Counted from the first letter of the stretch, positions 43,848 through 54,040 are shown. The stretch is DNA of 64,000 nucleotides from Algoriphagus sp. CAU 1675 (GCF_029222925.1 NZ_JARHUI010000006.1:295685-359684); one strand, 5' to 3'. Notes: generated from the letters alone by a model not told the origin. Program-made: numbers and translations.

Positions 43848-43876
43848 AAACCAGGCTGAGAAGTCTGGTTTTTTTC
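43848..43876 (+). terminator. Rho-independent terminator of rseP
   Basis: AAACCAG and CTGGTTT with a 10-base loop and a run of T residues. Confidence 0.75.
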
Positions 43877-43997
43877 TGCCATTCTGACCCATTGTAGGTT
43901 TGGCATAGGCATTGAACTTTAAGGGAGAACCTTTGTATTTTGAAGGTTATTAATATGTTTTGAGTTAAACCGACAGCTGGTCTGTCAATCTGTCTAT

Positions 43998-46466
43998 ATG
44001 AGTCAATTTGAAAATTCCTTGTTTGAAAATCTAATGAATGGTGATTATACCGGAGAAGGAGATCTGATCCAACTAATCACTGATGAAGAAGGTGAAGATC
44101 AGGGTAAAGAGGTTTTTGGGGAAGAAATTCCTGTTCTTTCCGTAAGAAATACTGTTCTTTTCCCAGGGGTAGTTATCCCGATTACCGTAGGAAGACAACG
44201 GTCCATTAAACTTGTCAAAAAAGCCCAAAAAGGTGATAAGCTGATTGGGGTTTGTGCCCAAATCAATCCTAATAATGATGACCCTGCCTGGGAGGATATT
44301 TATCAGGTTGGAACTTTGGCCAAAATCATAAAAATGATTGTCCTTCCAGATGGAAATACCACCATTATTATCCAGGGGAAAAAACGATTTAGGATCAAAG
44401 AGCAAGTCACCGATGATCCTTATTTTATCGCCAAAGTCGATTATTTGGATGAAAATTTCCCAAAGAGTTCGAAAAAAATTCAAGCTTTGGAAGAGTCTCT
44501 GAAGGAAGCGGCAACCAGAATATTGCATCTTAACCCAGAAATTCCAAGGGAAGCTCAGGTGGCTTTGGACAATATTGACAATACTCCATTTCTGACACAT
44601 TTCCTTTCATCCAATATCAATGCACCGGTTGAATCCAAGCAGAGGCTTTTGGAAATCAACGATGGAGTTGAGCGTGCTACACTTCTTTTGGAATTTATGA
44701 TGAAAGACATCCAGATGCTGGAGCTGAAATCTGAAATCCAAAAGAAAGTTCATACAGATATAGATCAGCAGCAACGGGATTATTTCCTGCGTCAGCAGAT
44801 GAAAGTTCTTCAAACCGAATTGGGAGAAGAGGGACCGGAAAAAGAAGTTGAAGATCTCAGAGCGAGAGGAGCTAAGAAGAACTGGCCTCCTGAAGTAGCA
44901 AAGCATTTTGAAAAGGAACTGGATAAAATTCTTAGAATCAATCCATCTGCGGCTGAATACCCCATCGCGCTCAATTATGCTGAAACCATGGTTGAACTGC
45001 CATGGAATGAGTTTACTCAGGATAATTTTGACCTGAAAAATGCCAGAAAAATCCTTGATTCCGATCATTTTGGATTGGAAAAAGTGAAGGATAGAATCAT
45101 CGAATATCTGGCTGTGCTCAAGTTGAAAAATGACCTGAAAGGACCTATTCTCTGCCTATATGGCCCTCCAGGGGTCGGTAAGACCTCTTTAGGAAAATCC
45201 ATAGCTGCAGCTTTGGGAAGGAAATATATTCGGATGTCTCTTGGAGGCCTACATGATGAGGCTGAGATCCGTGGCCATAGGAAAACCTATGTGGGAGCTA
45301 TGCCTGGAAAAATCATCCAGAACATGAAAAAGGTGAAGATTTCCAACCCGGTTTATGTGCTGGATGAAATCGATAAACTTTCCTCAGATTTTAGAGGGGA
45401 TCCTAGTTCTGCCTTTTTGGAGGTGCTTGATCCGGAGCAAAACTTTGCTTTTATGGATAATTACCTTGAGGTGGAATATGACTTGAGCAAAGTTCTGTTT
45501 ATCGCAACTGCCAATTCTTTGGATTCTATTCAGCCTGCACTTCGGGACAGGATGGAAATCATAGAAGTAACCGGATATACTCAAGAAGAAAAGGTAGAAA
45601 TCGCAAAGAGACATTTGGTTCCCAAGCAGAGAAAAGAACATGGGTTGAAGGCAAAACAGATTTCTTTTGAAAAAACTGCTTTGGTTAAGATCATTGAAGA
45701 TTATACGAGGGAATCTGGAGTTCGAAGTCTTGAGAGAGCGATCGGGAAAGTGGTGAGGAATATCGCCAAATCCATAGCCTTGGAAGAGGAATATGATCCA
45801 AAAATCACCCCAGAAGCTGTTCGCAAAATATTAGGCTCTGAGATATTCGATAAAGAGATTTATCAGGATAATTCTGTAGCCGGAGTGGTAACAGGACTCG
45901 CTTGGACCAGTGTAGGCGGCGAAATTCTCTTTATTGAATCAAGTCTGAGCAGAGGTAAAGGAAAATTGACCCTTTCCGGCCAATTGGGGGATGTGATGAA
46001 AGAATCTGCAATGACAGCTCTTTCCTATTTGAAGTCCAAGGCTCAAACTTTGGGAATAGACCATAGGGTTTTTGACCAATATGATCTTCATATCCACGTT
46101 CCAGCCGGAGCGGTTCCGAAGGATGGGCCTTCTGCGGGTATTACCATGTTGACCGCCATGGCATCCGTATTTACCCAACGGAAGGTGAAAGCCAAACTTG
46201 CCATGACTGGGGAGATCAGTTTGATCGGTAAAGTGATGCCAGTTGGAGGGATCAAAGAGAAGATTCTTGCAGCCAAGCGTGCTGGAATCAAGGAAATCAT
46301 CCTTTGCAAAAAGAATCTCAGAGATATTGAAGAGATAGATCCTCAATATGTGAAAGGTATAGTTTTCCACTTTGTGGACAAGGTAGATGAGGTTTTGGAT
46401 ATTGCCCTTTTGAAGTCGAAAGTGGATAATCCCTTGCAGTTTGTCTTTAATCAGGAGTCTAAATAA
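43998..46466 (+). CDS. lon: ATP-dependent Lon protease
   Basis: 822 residues. The N-terminal LON substrate domain starts with [18 protein letters not shown], the AAA+ module has Walker [14 protein letters not shown] and Walker [10 protein letters not shown], and the proteolytic domain has the catalytic Ser in [10 protein letters not shown] and Lys in [15 protein letters not shown]. It degrades damaged and regulatory cytosolic proteins. It is a single gene with a terminator-like hairpin after it; hslU follows. Confidence 0.98.
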   Translation: MSQFENSLFENLMNGDYTGEGDLIQLITDEEGEDQGKEVFGEEIPVLSVRNTVLFPGVVIPITVGRQRSIKLVKKAQKGDKLIGVCAQINPNNDDPAWEDIYQVGTLAKIIKMIVLPDGNTTIIIQGKKRFRIKEQVTDDPYFIAKVDYLDENFPKSSKKIQALEESLKEAATRILHLNPEIPREAQVALDNIDNTPFLTHFLSSNINAPVESKQRLLEINDGVERATLLLEFMMKDIQMLELKSEIQKKVHTDIDQQQRDYFLRQQMKVLQTELGEEGPEKEVEDLRARGAKKNWPPEVAKHFEKELDKILRINPSAAEYPIALNYAETMVELPWNEFTQDNFDLKNARKILDSDHFGLEKVKDRIIEYLAVLKLKNDLKGPILCLYGPPGVGKTSLGKSIAAALGRKYIRMSLGGLHDEAEIRGHRKTYVGAMPGKIIQNMKKVKISNPVYVLDEIDKLSSDFRGDPSSAFLEVLDPEQNFAFMDNYLEVEYDLSKVLFIATANSLDSIQPALRDRMEIIEVTGYTQEEKVEIAKRHLVPKQRKEHGLKAKQISFEKTALVKIIEDYTRESGVRSLERAIGKVVRNIAKSIALEEEYDPKITPEAVRKILGSEIFDKEIYQDNSVAGVVTGLAWTSVGGEILFIESSLSRGKGKLTLSGQLGDVMKESAMTALSYLKSKAQTLGIDHRVFDQYDLHIHVPAGAVPKDGPSAGITMLTAMASVFTQRKVKAKLAMTGEISLIGKVMPVGGIKEKILAAKRAGIKEIILCKKNLRDIEEIDPQYVKGIVFHFVDKVDEVLDIALLKSKVDNPLQFVFNQESK

Positions 46467-46476
46467 GAATAAAACA

Positions 46477-46504
46477 GGGGAAGTGTTTCAACTAGCATTT
46501 CCCC
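46477..46504 (+). terminator. Weak terminator-like hairpin after lon
   Basis: GGGGAAGTG and CATTTCCCC pair around a 10-base loop with one G-T pair. The T-rich stretch follows only about 15 bases later, so it may not be a true terminator. Confidence 0.4.
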
Positions 46505-46634
46505 GCATTTATTAGGATTTTTTTCAATAATCCGGACTTCAAGCCTTCAATTGATATTGGGTGTGGAAGTCAAGATATTAAACGGCCAGCATCATTCACC
46601 CAGAAAATCAAAAACAGATCATTTTAACAACTCA

Positions 46635-48035
46635 ATGATGGATCAAATTAGCTCACTTACTCCAAGACAGATAGTCGCTGAACTGGATAAATATATTATA
46701 GGTCAAAATGACGCCAAAAGGAATGTAGCCATTGCACTGAGAAACAGGATTCGAAGAATGATGGTGAAATCTGAAATTCAGAAAGACATAGTTCCAAACA
46801 ATATCTTAATGATTGGCTCTACCGGGGTGGGGAAAACAGAGATTGCCCGCCGTTTGGCAAAAGTTGCCCAAGCTCCTTTTACCAAGGTTGAAGCATCCAA
46901 ATTCACTGAGGTAGGGTACGTAGGCAGAGATGTAGAAAGTATGGTAAGGGACTTGGTTGAGCAGTCTATTCATTTGGTGAGGGAAGTGAAGAATGAAGCG
47001 GTAAAGACCAAAGCGGCAGAATCGGTTGAAGAGATTATTTTGGATATTTTGATTCCGCCTGTCAAAGGTTCCGGAATTACCCGCAATCTTCCTTCGACGG
47101 CTTCTCAAGAAGAAGAGCTTACTTCTGATTCGGAGTTGAATGAAAGGACCCGTGAACGTTTCCGAGAAAAATTAAGAAATGGGGAACTGGATGAAAGAAA
47201 GATTGAGATCAATGTAAAGGCAACTTCACCAGTTGGAATCGGAATGATTGGAAACGGGTTGATCGATGATGCGAGTATGGCAGGCTTGCAGGATATGATC
47301 TCAGGGATGATGCCCAAGAAAACTAAGAAAAGAAAACTTAGTATTGCTGAGGCAAGGAAGGTTTTAATGGAAGAGGAAACCTCCAAGCTGATAGACTTCG
47401 ATGAAGTAAAGGAAGAAGCGATTCGATTGGCTGAAAATAATGGGATTATTTTTATCGATGAGATCGATAAAATTGCTTCTAAATCCGGAAAAAACGGTGG
47501 GGGACCCGATGTCAGCAGGGAAGGGGTTCAGCGTGACCTGCTTCCTATTGTGGAGGGTTCATCGGTAAATACCAAATACGGAGTAATCAATACAGATCAC
47601 ATTTTGTTCATTGCAGCGGGGGCTTTTCATGTTAGCAAACCTTCGGATTTAATCCCTGAACTCCAAGGAAGATTCCCGATCCGTGTGGAATTGAATAGCT
47701 TGACTCAAGAAGATTTTTCCAGGATTTTAAGAGAACCTAAAAATGCTCTGACAAAACAATACCAAGCTTTGTTCGAAGCAGAGAAGGTGTATTTGGAGTT
47801 TAATGAGGAGGCCATTGAAGAAATTGCTCGATTGGCATTTTTGATTAATCAGGAAGTAGAAAATATTGGGGCTAGAAGACTGCACACGGTAATGAGTCAA
47901 TTGTTGAATGATTTTCTGTTTGAGGTTCCAGATACAATTGAGCCAAATTCAAGGATTATGGTAACCAAGGAAATGGTGGAGGAGCGTCTAAACACCTTGG
48001 TCAAAAACAGGGATTTGTCCCAATATATTCTTTAA
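46635..48035 (+). CDS. hslU: ATP-dependent protease ATPase subunit HslU
   Basis: 466 residues. N-terminal LTPRQIVAELDKYIIGQ, Walker A GSTGVGKTEIARR, the I-domain with acidic and basic patches (about residues 110-240), Walker [12 protein letters not shown] and the C-terminal end LSQYIL that docks into HslV. The frame is open to 46551, but the ATG at 46635 (or 46638) matches the family. HslU unfolds substrates for the HslV peptidase, whose gene is not in this window. It is between lon and other protease genes. Confidence 0.95.
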   Translation: MMDQISSLTPRQIVAELDKYIIGQNDAKRNVAIALRNRIRRMMVKSEIQKDIVPNNILMIGSTGVGKTEIARRLAKVAQAPFTKVEASKFTEVGYVGRDVESMVRDLVEQSIHLVREVKNEAVKTKAAESVEEIILDILIPPVKGSGITRNLPSTASQEEELTSDSELNERTRERFREKLRNGELDERKIEINVKATSPVGIGMIGNGLIDDASMAGLQDMISGMMPKKTKKRKLSIAEARKVLMEEETSKLIDFDEVKEEAIRLAENNGIIFIDEIDKIASKSGKNGGGPDVSREGVQRDLLPIVEGSSVNTKYGVINTDHILFIAAGAFHVSKPSDLIPELQGRFPIRVELNSLTQEDFSRILREPKNALTKQYQALFEAEKVYLEFNEEAIEEIARLAFLINQEVENIGARRLHTVMSQLLNDFLFEVPDTIEPNSRIMVTKEMVEERLNTLVKNRDLSQYIL

Positions 48036-48037
48036 AT

Positions 48038-48090
48038 AAAAAGCGATAAACCCGAAATCAATGCATTTTGTATCGGGTTTATTGCTTTTT
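48038..48090 (+). terminator. Rho-independent terminator of hslU
   Basis: AAAAAGCGATAAACCCGA and TCGGGTTTATTGCTTTTT, one mismatch, with a 17-base loop. Confidence 0.85.
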
Positions 48091-48183
48091 AAATCCACTT
48101 TTTTGATTTTTTTTCATTTTATTTCTCCAAAAATGAAAAATTGGGATGAATCTTGTTAGAGATTTGCAAAATCACCCAATTGC

Positions 48184-48918
48184 ATGAAAAAATCTCTACT
48201 TATTCTTACTGGTCATTCCAAAGGCTTGGGAAAAGCTACCTTGGATCAATATTTGAAAAAACCTGGATTTCAAGTTATTGCTATTTCTAGGACCAATCTG
48301 GAAAATTCTGCAGAGAACCTGACTCAGCTTGATCTTGATCTTTCTGAGTTGGATGTTTTGGAAAATAACCTTAGGACTATTTTTCCCCAAGAAGATTTTG
48401 AGGAGGTTGTTTTGATCAATAATGCAGGTTGGATTGGAGAGATTAAGCCGATCGGGGAATTGCATCCTGCTGAGCTTAGAAAGCAAATAAATCTCAATTT
48501 ATTGGCTCCCATGTATCTTACCAATGCTTTTATCAAAGCTTACAAGACAACAGCAGGGAAAAAAGTTGTTTGTAATATCAGTTCGGGTGCTGCAAGCAGG
48601 CCGGTTTCTGGTTGGGGAGGCTATTGCAGTACCAAAGCAGCCCTTGCTATGTTTACCATGGTAGCTGCAAAGGAATCTTCAAGTCCTAATTTTAAATTTT
48701 ACAGCTTGGCTCCCGGAGTCGTGGATACCGATATGCAGCAAAACATACGAGAGGCCTCAAAGGAGGATTTTCCAGAATTGGATAAGTTCCAAAAATATAA
48801 ATCCAATGGCGATTTGAGTAAAGCACAGGATGTAGCGGCTAAAATCGAATTCATGCTTTCCCATGTGGAAAAATTCCCGGAGGTAATTCAAGATGTTCGT
48901 AATTTTGAAGTTGCTTAG
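48184..48918 (+). CDS. SDR family oxidoreductase (sepiapterin-reductase-like)
   Basis: 244 residues with the short-chain dehydrogenase fold. The cofactor motif is TGHSKGLG, then NNAGWIGE, the catalytic Ser in NISSGAAS, and Tyr/Lys in YCSTKAA. A trait of the sepiapterin-reductase subgroup is the GHSKGLG variant and the APGVVDTDMQ segment. The substrate is unknown. The 3' end overlaps the convergent sixA gene by 4 bases and there is no terminator. Confidence 0.88.
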   Translation: MKKSLLILTGHSKGLGKATLDQYLKKPGFQVIAISRTNLENSAENLTQLDLDLSELDVLENNLRTIFPQEDFEEVVLINNAGWIGEIKPIGELHPAELRKQINLNLLAPMYLTNAFIKAYKTTAGKKVVCNISSGAASRPVSGWGGYCSTKAALAMFTMVAAKESSSPNFKFYSLAPGVVDTDMQQNIREASKEDFPELDKFQKYKSNGDLSKAQDVAAKIEFMLSHVEKFPEVIQDVRNFEVA

Positions 48919-49406
48919 GGTTTTAATTTGGGATAATCCAAAAACCAAAAATCCACAGTAGAAGGTGAAAGCCTCCTCCAGCTATCTTCCTTGAGCTTAA
49001 ATGCATATTGTCCTGCTGTGGGGAGATTTTCAAGATTTCCACCTAGGTAGGCAATCAAATCATTTAGTCCAGGATTGTGTCCTACTAGCACAATGGTTTT
49101 GATGGAGTCTTTCTGTTGGTGGATGTATTTAAGAATGGTATTTGGGGAGGCGTGATACAGATTTTTTTCTTTAATGATTTTATGGGAAGGATAGCCTAAT
49201 TCATTGGCGATTATTTCCGCCGTTTGAATGGCCCTGAGCGCTGAAGAGCTTAAAATCAGGTCAGGTGAAACCTGCCTTTTTTTTAATCTTTTCCCCATTT
49301 TTGGTGCATCCCGAAGTCCCCGCTCAGCAAGTGGACGTTCGTAATCATCGGCCCAAGGGTTGTCCCAGGAGGATTTCGCATGTCTTATCAAAATAATTTT
49401 TTTCAT
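48915..49406 (-). CDS. sixA: SixA-type phosphohistidine phosphatase
   Basis: 163 residues of the histidine phosphatase superfamily. The catalytic motif is LIRHAKSSWD (RHxK variant of RHG) and the second His is in VLVGHNPGLNDL. SixA removes phosphoryl groups from His residues, as on phosphotransfer domains. Length matches the family. Whether it acts on the two histidine kinases of this window is not shown. Its end is convergent with the SDR gene. Confidence 0.9.
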   Translation of the reverse strand: MKKIILIRHAKSSWDNPWADDYERPLAERGLRDAPKMGKRLKKRQVSPDLILSSSALRAIQTAEIIANELGYPSHKIIKEKNLYHASPNTILKYIHQQKDSIKTIVLVGHNPGLNDLIAYLGGNLENLPTAGQYAFKLKEDSWRRLSPSTVDFWFLDYPKLKP

Positions 49407-49495
49407 TTTCTCAAATTAAAAAATGATTATTTTGTTTTTTTTGAATGAATATTTACATTTAATGCACTTTCAATTACAATTTATAACAATTTATT

Positions 49496-49687
49496 ATGTT
49501 TACCGGAACAGTAAAATTTTACAATGAAGCCAAAGGTTTTGGATTTATCGTTGACGATGAGTCTCAAAACGATGTCTTCGTACACGCAACCGGCTTGGTG
49601 GATAAAGTTGCTCAAAATGACAAAGTAACATATGACGTCAAGGATGGTAAAAAAGGGCCAAACGCCATCAACGTCAAAAAAGCCTAA
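49496..49687 (+). CDS. Cold-shock-domain protein
   Basis: 63 residues, the CspA family fold. The RNA-binding motifs are KGFGFI and VFVHAT; the sequence TGTVKFYNEAKGFGFIV is the classical start. It binds single-stranded nucleic acids and works as an RNA chaperone. It is followed by a strong terminator and is a single gene. Confidence 0.96.
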   Translation: MFTGTVKFYNEAKGFGFIVDDESQNDVFVHATGLVDKVAQNDKVTYDVKDGKKGPNAINVKKA

Positions 49688-49718
49688 TTGCGCTTTTGAA
49701 GTTCTTGTTTTAGTGATT

Positions 49719-49747
49719 CCCCTGAAGTTTTCCTTCAGGGGTTTTTT
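49719..49747 (+). terminator. Rho-independent terminator of the cold-shock gene
   Basis: CCCCTGAAG and CTTCAGGGG with a 5-base loop, followed by TTTTTT. Confidence 0.92.
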
Positions 49748-49827
49748 ATTTTAGATTCCTTGTTGCTGACTTTTTTCGAGCTTTCTTATGAAGTTCTAAG
49801 ACAGCAGAAACAACTGGTTTTGCGGAT

Positions 49828-49876
49828 AAAATGACAGTTTTTGTAGAGTTTTCTTAAGTAAAGAAGACAAAATGAC
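49828..49876 (+). promoter_or_regulatory. Tandem AAAATGAC sites before the hsp20 gene
   Basis: Two copies of AAAATGAC (49828..49835 and 49869..49876), each followed within three bases by TTTTT, are spaced 41 bases apart, close to four helical turns. They lie 64-112 bases before the hsp20 ATG. A sequence TTGGTACG that resembles the -24 element of sigma-54 promoters follows at 49889..49896, but the -12 part is poor. Confidence 0.35.
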
Positions 49877-49939
49877 TTGTTTTTCTGCTTGGTACGCAAT
49901 TCTCTGAATAGAGTCTGTAAACATTAAACCAACAAAACC

Positions 49940-50368
49940 ATGAAACTTACAAGATTTAACCAACTTGATCCAGTTTTTCCTTCTGGATTCAATGGGATTT
50001 TAAACAAGTTTATCAATGAGTCCTTCAATGATGTGAGTAGGAGATTCAGCCCTGCTGTAGATATTTCCGAAGATGAAAAAGCATTTGAAATCGAAGTGGC
50101 ACTTCCGGGTATGAAAAAAAATGACTTCAATGTGGACTTGACGGATGGAAGATTGACGATTTCTGGTGAGCGAAAGTTCGAAGAAAAAAAAGAAGGTAAG
50201 AACTATCATAGTATGGAGACCCAGTTTGGATCATTTTCAAGATCCTTCTATGTCCCTGATAATATTTTAGTGGAAAAAGTTGAAGCTTTCTATGAAGATG
50301 GGGTTCTGAAAGTCACTCTGCCTAAGGCTGAACAAAAAGTCACCAAGGCAAAAATCGAGGTGAAATAA
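49940..50368 (+). CDS. Small heat shock protein Hsp20/IbpA
   Basis: 142 residues with a central alpha-crystallin domain (about residues 37-130) containing FEIEVALPGMKKNDF, LTISGERKFEE and the typical GVLKVTLPK. It holds unfolded proteins for ATP-dependent chaperones. The promoter region has a pair of direct repeats. A terminator follows at 50372..50399. The neighbourhood (Lon, HslU, HtrA, ClpXP, trigger factor) is also protein quality control. Confidence 0.95.
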   Translation: MKLTRFNQLDPVFPSGFNGILNKFINESFNDVSRRFSPAVDISEDEKAFEIEVALPGMKKNDFNVDLTDGRLTISGERKFEEKKEGKNYHSMETQFGSFSRSFYVPDNILVEKVEAFYEDGVLKVTLPKAEQKVTKAKIEVK

Positions 50369-50371
50369 TAT

Positions 50372-50399
50372 AGAGTGGAGGAACCCACTCTTCTTTTTT
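50372..50399 (+). terminator. Rho-independent terminator of hsp20
   Basis: AGAGTGG and CCACTCT with a 6-base loop, then TCTTTTTT. Confidence 0.88.
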
Positions 50400-50520
50400 A
50401 GCTTTATTCTAAAGGGAAGTAAAAAGCGGTTAATTCTTGTTAATTTGAACCTATTGGTTAACCCTAAAGCACTTTATTTGAGTCTTAACTTATGAACCTT
50501 AAATTAGATACAAATACATT

Positions 50521-52014
50521 ATGAGCAAAAAACAATTCTTTCTTGGAATGCTACTGGCCTCTGTGATCGGAGGTTTTATTGCTTTGGCAGGGTTGAGTTT
50601 TTTGATTCAACCCCAAAAGGCAAGCAGTTTTGATGAAAAACAACAGACTAGTTTTGTCAACTTATTGTCTGGAGAAAACTTCAATATACCAGACGGCATC
50701 AATTTCGTTGCCTCTGCTGAAATTGTCACTCCGGCTGTAGTCCATGTAAAAAGTACACTTTCCTATTCAGGTAGATCGGAAAGAGACCCTATGCAGGAAC
50801 TTTTCGGCTTTCCTCCAAGGGGAAATCAGGGAATGCAGGTGCCTATGAGCACTGGTTCCGGAGTTATTATTTCTTCTGACGGTTACATCGTTACCAACAA
50901 TCACGTGGTAGAGGATGCGTCTCAGATAGATATTTCTCTGGAAAACAACAAAAGGTATACAGCTCAAGTGATTGGAACCGATCCGACCACAGATCTTGCT
51001 CTTCTAAAAATCGATGCAGAGAATCTTCCATTTGTAAAATTTGGTAACTCTGATGACATGAAGGTAGGAGAATGGGTGTTGGCAGTGGGCAATCCCTTTA
51101 ACCTGAACTCTACAGTAACTGCCGGGATTATCTCTGCAAAAGCTCGGAATATCGGCATTTTGAGAGGTTCGGTCGAGAATAACTTACAGGTTGAATCATT
51201 TCTCCAAACAGATGCTGTTGTGAATCCTGGGAATTCAGGTGGAGCTTTGGTGAACCTTGCCGGGGAATTGATTGGGATTAATACAGCCATTGCCTCCAAC
51301 ACAGGCTCATTTGCAGGGTATTCATTTGCTGTTCCTAGTAGTTTGGTCAAAAAAGTTATGGATGACCTGATGAAGTACGGTGCTGTACAAAGAGGACTTC
51401 TTGGGGTTAGCATTCAGGATGTGTCTCCTGAGTTGCAAGAAAGCCTGAAAATTGAGCTTCCTGTGGATCAGGGCGTTTATATAGCAGGGGTTAATGACAA
51501 CAGTGGAGGAAAAGAAGCGGGTTTGGAAATTGGAGATGTGATTGTGTCTGTAGATGGAAGAGAAACCAACAATGTAGCTACTCTTCAGGAAATGGTGGCT
51601 AGAAAGCGGCCAGGGGATGAAGTTTCCTTGGAATATATCCGTGACGGTAAAAAATACAGCACCAGAGCTACTCTGAAAAATTTTGCCGGAGACACAGAAA
51701 TAGTGAAGCGGGAAATTCCTAAAACCTATTCCTTCGAGGGAGTAATATTTGAAGACCTCTCTGCCAAACAAAAAGAGTCACTTGATATTTCTGGTGGAGC
51801 GATGATTTCTTCAGTAAATGGAATGAACTGGAGAAGGGCAGGAGCAAGACCTGGTTTTATTGTTACTTCACTGATTGGGAATGACGGTAGAATCCGTGTA
51901 AGCGATGCCGAAGGTCTAATCGAAACCCTCAATGATCTGAGCGGACAAGAAATTGTAGTTTTGGGAATGTTCCAGGACGGTACTGAATACTATTTTGAGG
52001 TGGAACTAGAGTAA
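50521..52014 (+). CDS. HtrA/DegQ family serine protease (paralogue 2)
   Basis: 497 residues. A signal or anchor (LGMLLASVIGGFIALAG) precedes a trypsin-like domain with His in TNNHVVEDA, Asp in TTDLALLKID and Ser in NPGNSGGALVN, then two PDZ domains (GVYIAGVNDNSGGKEAG; GGAMISSVNGMNW). It is the second HtrA of this window and resembles the first (39665) closely in layout, so the two are paralogues. A bidirectional terminator follows. Confidence 0.95.
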   Translation: MSKKQFFLGMLLASVIGGFIALAGLSFLIQPQKASSFDEKQQTSFVNLLSGENFNIPDGINFVASAEIVTPAVVHVKSTLSYSGRSERDPMQELFGFPPRGNQGMQVPMSTGSGVIISSDGYIVTNNHVVEDASQIDISLENNKRYTAQVIGTDPTTDLALLKIDAENLPFVKFGNSDDMKVGEWVLAVGNPFNLNSTVTAGIISAKARNIGILRGSVENNLQVESFLQTDAVVNPGNSGGALVNLAGELIGINTAIASNTGSFAGYSFAVPSSLVKKVMDDLMKYGAVQRGLLGVSIQDVSPELQESLKIELPVDQGVYIAGVNDNSGGKEAGLEIGDVIVSVDGRETNNVATLQEMVARKRPGDEVSLEYIRDGKKYSTRATLKNFAGDTEIVKREIPKTYSFEGVIFEDLSAKQKESLDISGGAMISSVNGMNWRRAGARPGFIVTSLIGNDGRIRVSDAEGLIETLNDLSGQEIVVLGMFQDGTEYYFEVELE

Positions 52015-52034
52015 AGTTTCAAAAAAGCATAAAA

Positions 52035-52070
52035 AAAAATGCCCGGGTTAAAATCCGGGCATTTTTGTTT
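52035..52070. terminator. Bidirectional rho-independent terminator
   Basis: AAAAATGCCCGG and CCGGGCATTTTT with an 8-base loop between the convergent htrA and clpX genes. Confidence 0.92.
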
Positions 52071-52081
52071 TTTATAGACCT

Positions 52082-53308
52082 TTAGGCTACCTGAAGGCGC
52101 TTGAATTTAGATTTATCAAATTTTGTACGAGCATATTCCTCGTTGATGATGAGCTCTTTTACATTTTCATCAGATGGAAGCTCATACATCGCATCAGTGA
52201 TGATAGCTTCACAGATGGAACGCAGCCCTCTTGCTCCAAGGTTGAATTCTACGGCTTTGTCTACAATAAAATCAATACCGCTTTCTGCAAAGGTCAGTTT
52301 AACACCTTCCATTTCCAGTAATTTGGTATACTGCTTTACCAGAGCATTTTTTGGTTCAGTAAGGATTTTCTTAAGAGCTTCCCTATCCAGAGGATCAAGG
52401 TGAGTGAGGACCGGAAGTCTTCCGATCAACTCAGGGATCAAACCAAAAGCTTTCAAGTCCTGTGCTGTCACGTATTGCAAAAGATTTTCGCGGTCTGCGA
52501 TTATCGTGCCTTTTTCCTTGCTGAAGCCCAAAGGTTGGGTGTTCAGTCGTTTGGCTATGTGTCTTCCAATTCCGTCAAAAGCGCCGCCGCAGATAAATAG
52601 AATGTTTTCCGTATTAACTGCAATCATTTTCTGGTCAGGATGCTTTCTGCCTCCTTGTGGTGGGACATTTACAACGGTCCCTTCCAAAAGCTTCAATAAA
52701 GCTTGCTGAACACCCTCTCCACTTACATCGCGGGTAATGGATGGGTTATCTGATTTTCTGGCAATTTTATCGATCTCATCGATGTAGACAATTCCTCGTT
52801 CCGCTGCTTCCACATTGTAGTCAGCAGATTGAAGTAATCTTGTCAGAATACTTTCCACGTCTTCACCCACATATCCTGCTTCAGTCAAAACTGTTGCATC
52901 CGCAATGCAGAAAGGTACTTCCAAGGTTTTTGCCAAGGTTTTTGCTAAATAAGTCTTTCCGGTGCCGGTATCTCCAACCATGATGATGTTCGATTTTTCA
53001 ATCTTTACTTCATCAGGATCAGCTTTCTGCTGAAGACGCTTGTAATGGTTGTAAACGGCAACTGTCAAAACCTTTTTGGCGTCTTCCTGACCAATAACAT
53101 ACTGGTTTAGATAGGAAGTCAATTCCTTTGGTTTTTTAAGTTTGAATTTCGGTTTTCCAGAACTGCTTTTCTTGGTTTTTTCTTCTTCCCCAAGAATCGT
53201 ATGAGCTTGTTCTATACAGAAATTACAGATGTGTGCCGATATACCGGAGACCATGAGGTCCACATCCTTTTTATTTCTACCGCAAAATGAGCAGGTAACT
53301 TGAGCCAT
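52082..53308 (-). CDS. clpX: ATP-dependent Clp protease ATP-binding subunit ClpX
   Basis: 408 residues. The N-terminal zinc-binding domain has the four Cys in CSFCGRN and HICNFC. The AAA+ domain has Walker [14 protein letters not shown] and Walker [12 protein letters not shown]. The ClpP-docking loop is PLGFSKE. It unfolds substrates for ClpP. The ATG overlaps the clpP stop by 1 base, so the pair is translationally coupled. Confidence 0.98.
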   Translation of the reverse strand: MAQVTCSFCGRNKKDVDLMVSGISAHICNFCIEQAHTILGEEEKTKKSSSGKPKFKLKKPKELTSYLNQYVIGQEDAKKVLTVAVYNHYKRLQQKADPDEVKIEKSNIIMVGDTGTGKTYLAKTLAKTLEVPFCIADATVLTEAGYVGEDVESILTRLLQSADYNVEAAERGIVYIDEIDKIARKSDNPSITRDVSGEGVQQALLKLLEGTVVNVPPQGGRKHPDQKMIAVNTENILFICGGAFDGIGRHIAKRLNTQPLGFSKEKGTIIADRENLLQYVTAQDLKAFGLIPELIGRLPVLTHLDPLDREALKKILTEPKNALVKQYTKLLEMEGVKLTFAESGIDFIVDKAVEFNLGARGLRSICEAIITDAMYELPSDENVKELIINEEYARTKFDKSKFKRLQVA

Positions 53309-53982
53309 TAAACTGGTTTTTTAACTAATACTTCATCAATTAGGCCGTATTCTTTGGCCTCTGGAGCCTTCAACCAGTAATCCCTGTCTGAGTCTCTTTC
53401 GATTTCCTCGTAGGTTTTGCCGGTGTGATTTGCTAAAATCTGATACAGTTCCTGACGCATGGAAAGGATAAGCTTAAGGGATATTTCCATGTCCTTGGAC
53501 TGACCTTGCATTCCTCCTGATGGCTGGTGGATCATAACCCTTGAGTGCTGAAGAGCAGATCTTTTGTCTTTAGCGCCCCCTGCCAGCAATACGGCACCCA
53601 TAGAAGCAGCGATACCTGTACAGATGGTAGCCACATCTGGTCCTATGTACTGCATAGTGTCATAGATGCCGAGCCCTGCAGTAACTGAGCCACCCGGACT
53701 GTTGATGTACAACAAGACGTCTTTTTTGGAGTCAACAGATTCCAAAAACAAAAGTTGAGCAATGATAATGTTTGCGATATGGTCATCTACCGGGGTCCCC
53801 AAAAAGATGATTCTGTCCATGATAAGCCTGGAAAACACATCAATTTCACGGAAATTGGAAGGTCTTTCCTCGATCACAGAACGTGTCATGTTTTCGATGT
53901 GCTGCGTATATTGGTCAAATGCCGTTCCGCTGACGCCTTGATTGTGTATGGCGAACTTTCTGAAATCTTCTTTATTGATCAT
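53308..53982 (-). CDS. clpP: ATP-dependent Clp protease proteolytic subunit ClpP
   Basis: 224 residues from the ATG at 53982; the frame is open 8 codons further. The catalytic triad is Ser in [11 protein letters not shown], His in VMIHQPSGG and Asp in DSDRDYWL. It forms a tetradecameric peptidase with ClpX, which is coded next. The trigger factor gene ends 74 bases upstream, beyond a hairpin. Confidence 0.97.
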   Translation of the reverse strand: MINKEDFRKFAIHNQGVSGTAFDQYTQHIENMTRSVIEERPSNFREIDVFSRLIMDRIIFLGTPVDDHIANIIIAQLLFLESVDSKKDVLLYINSPGGSVTAGLGIYDTMQYIGPDVATICTGIAASMGAVLLAGGAKDKRSALQHSRVMIHQPSGGMQGQSKDMEISLKLILSMRQELYQILANHTGKTYEEIERDSDRDYWLKAPEAKEYGLIDEVLVKKPV

Positions 53983-54010
53983 GATAATGTTTGTTGTGGT
54001 AAACAAAAAT

Positions 54011-54040
54011 AAAAAAAGCCCTTAAATAAGGACTTTTTTA
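54011..54040 (-). terminator. Terminator-like hairpin between tig and clpP
   Basis: On the minus strand AAAAAAGTCCTT and AAGGGCTTTTTT pair with one mismatch and a 4-base loop, followed by T residues. It may limit read-through from tig into clpP. Confidence 0.65.

Noticed and set aside
43965..43990. GACAG-CTGTC inverted repeat before lon as an operator
   Set aside because: Arms of five bases are too short to separate from chance in this region.
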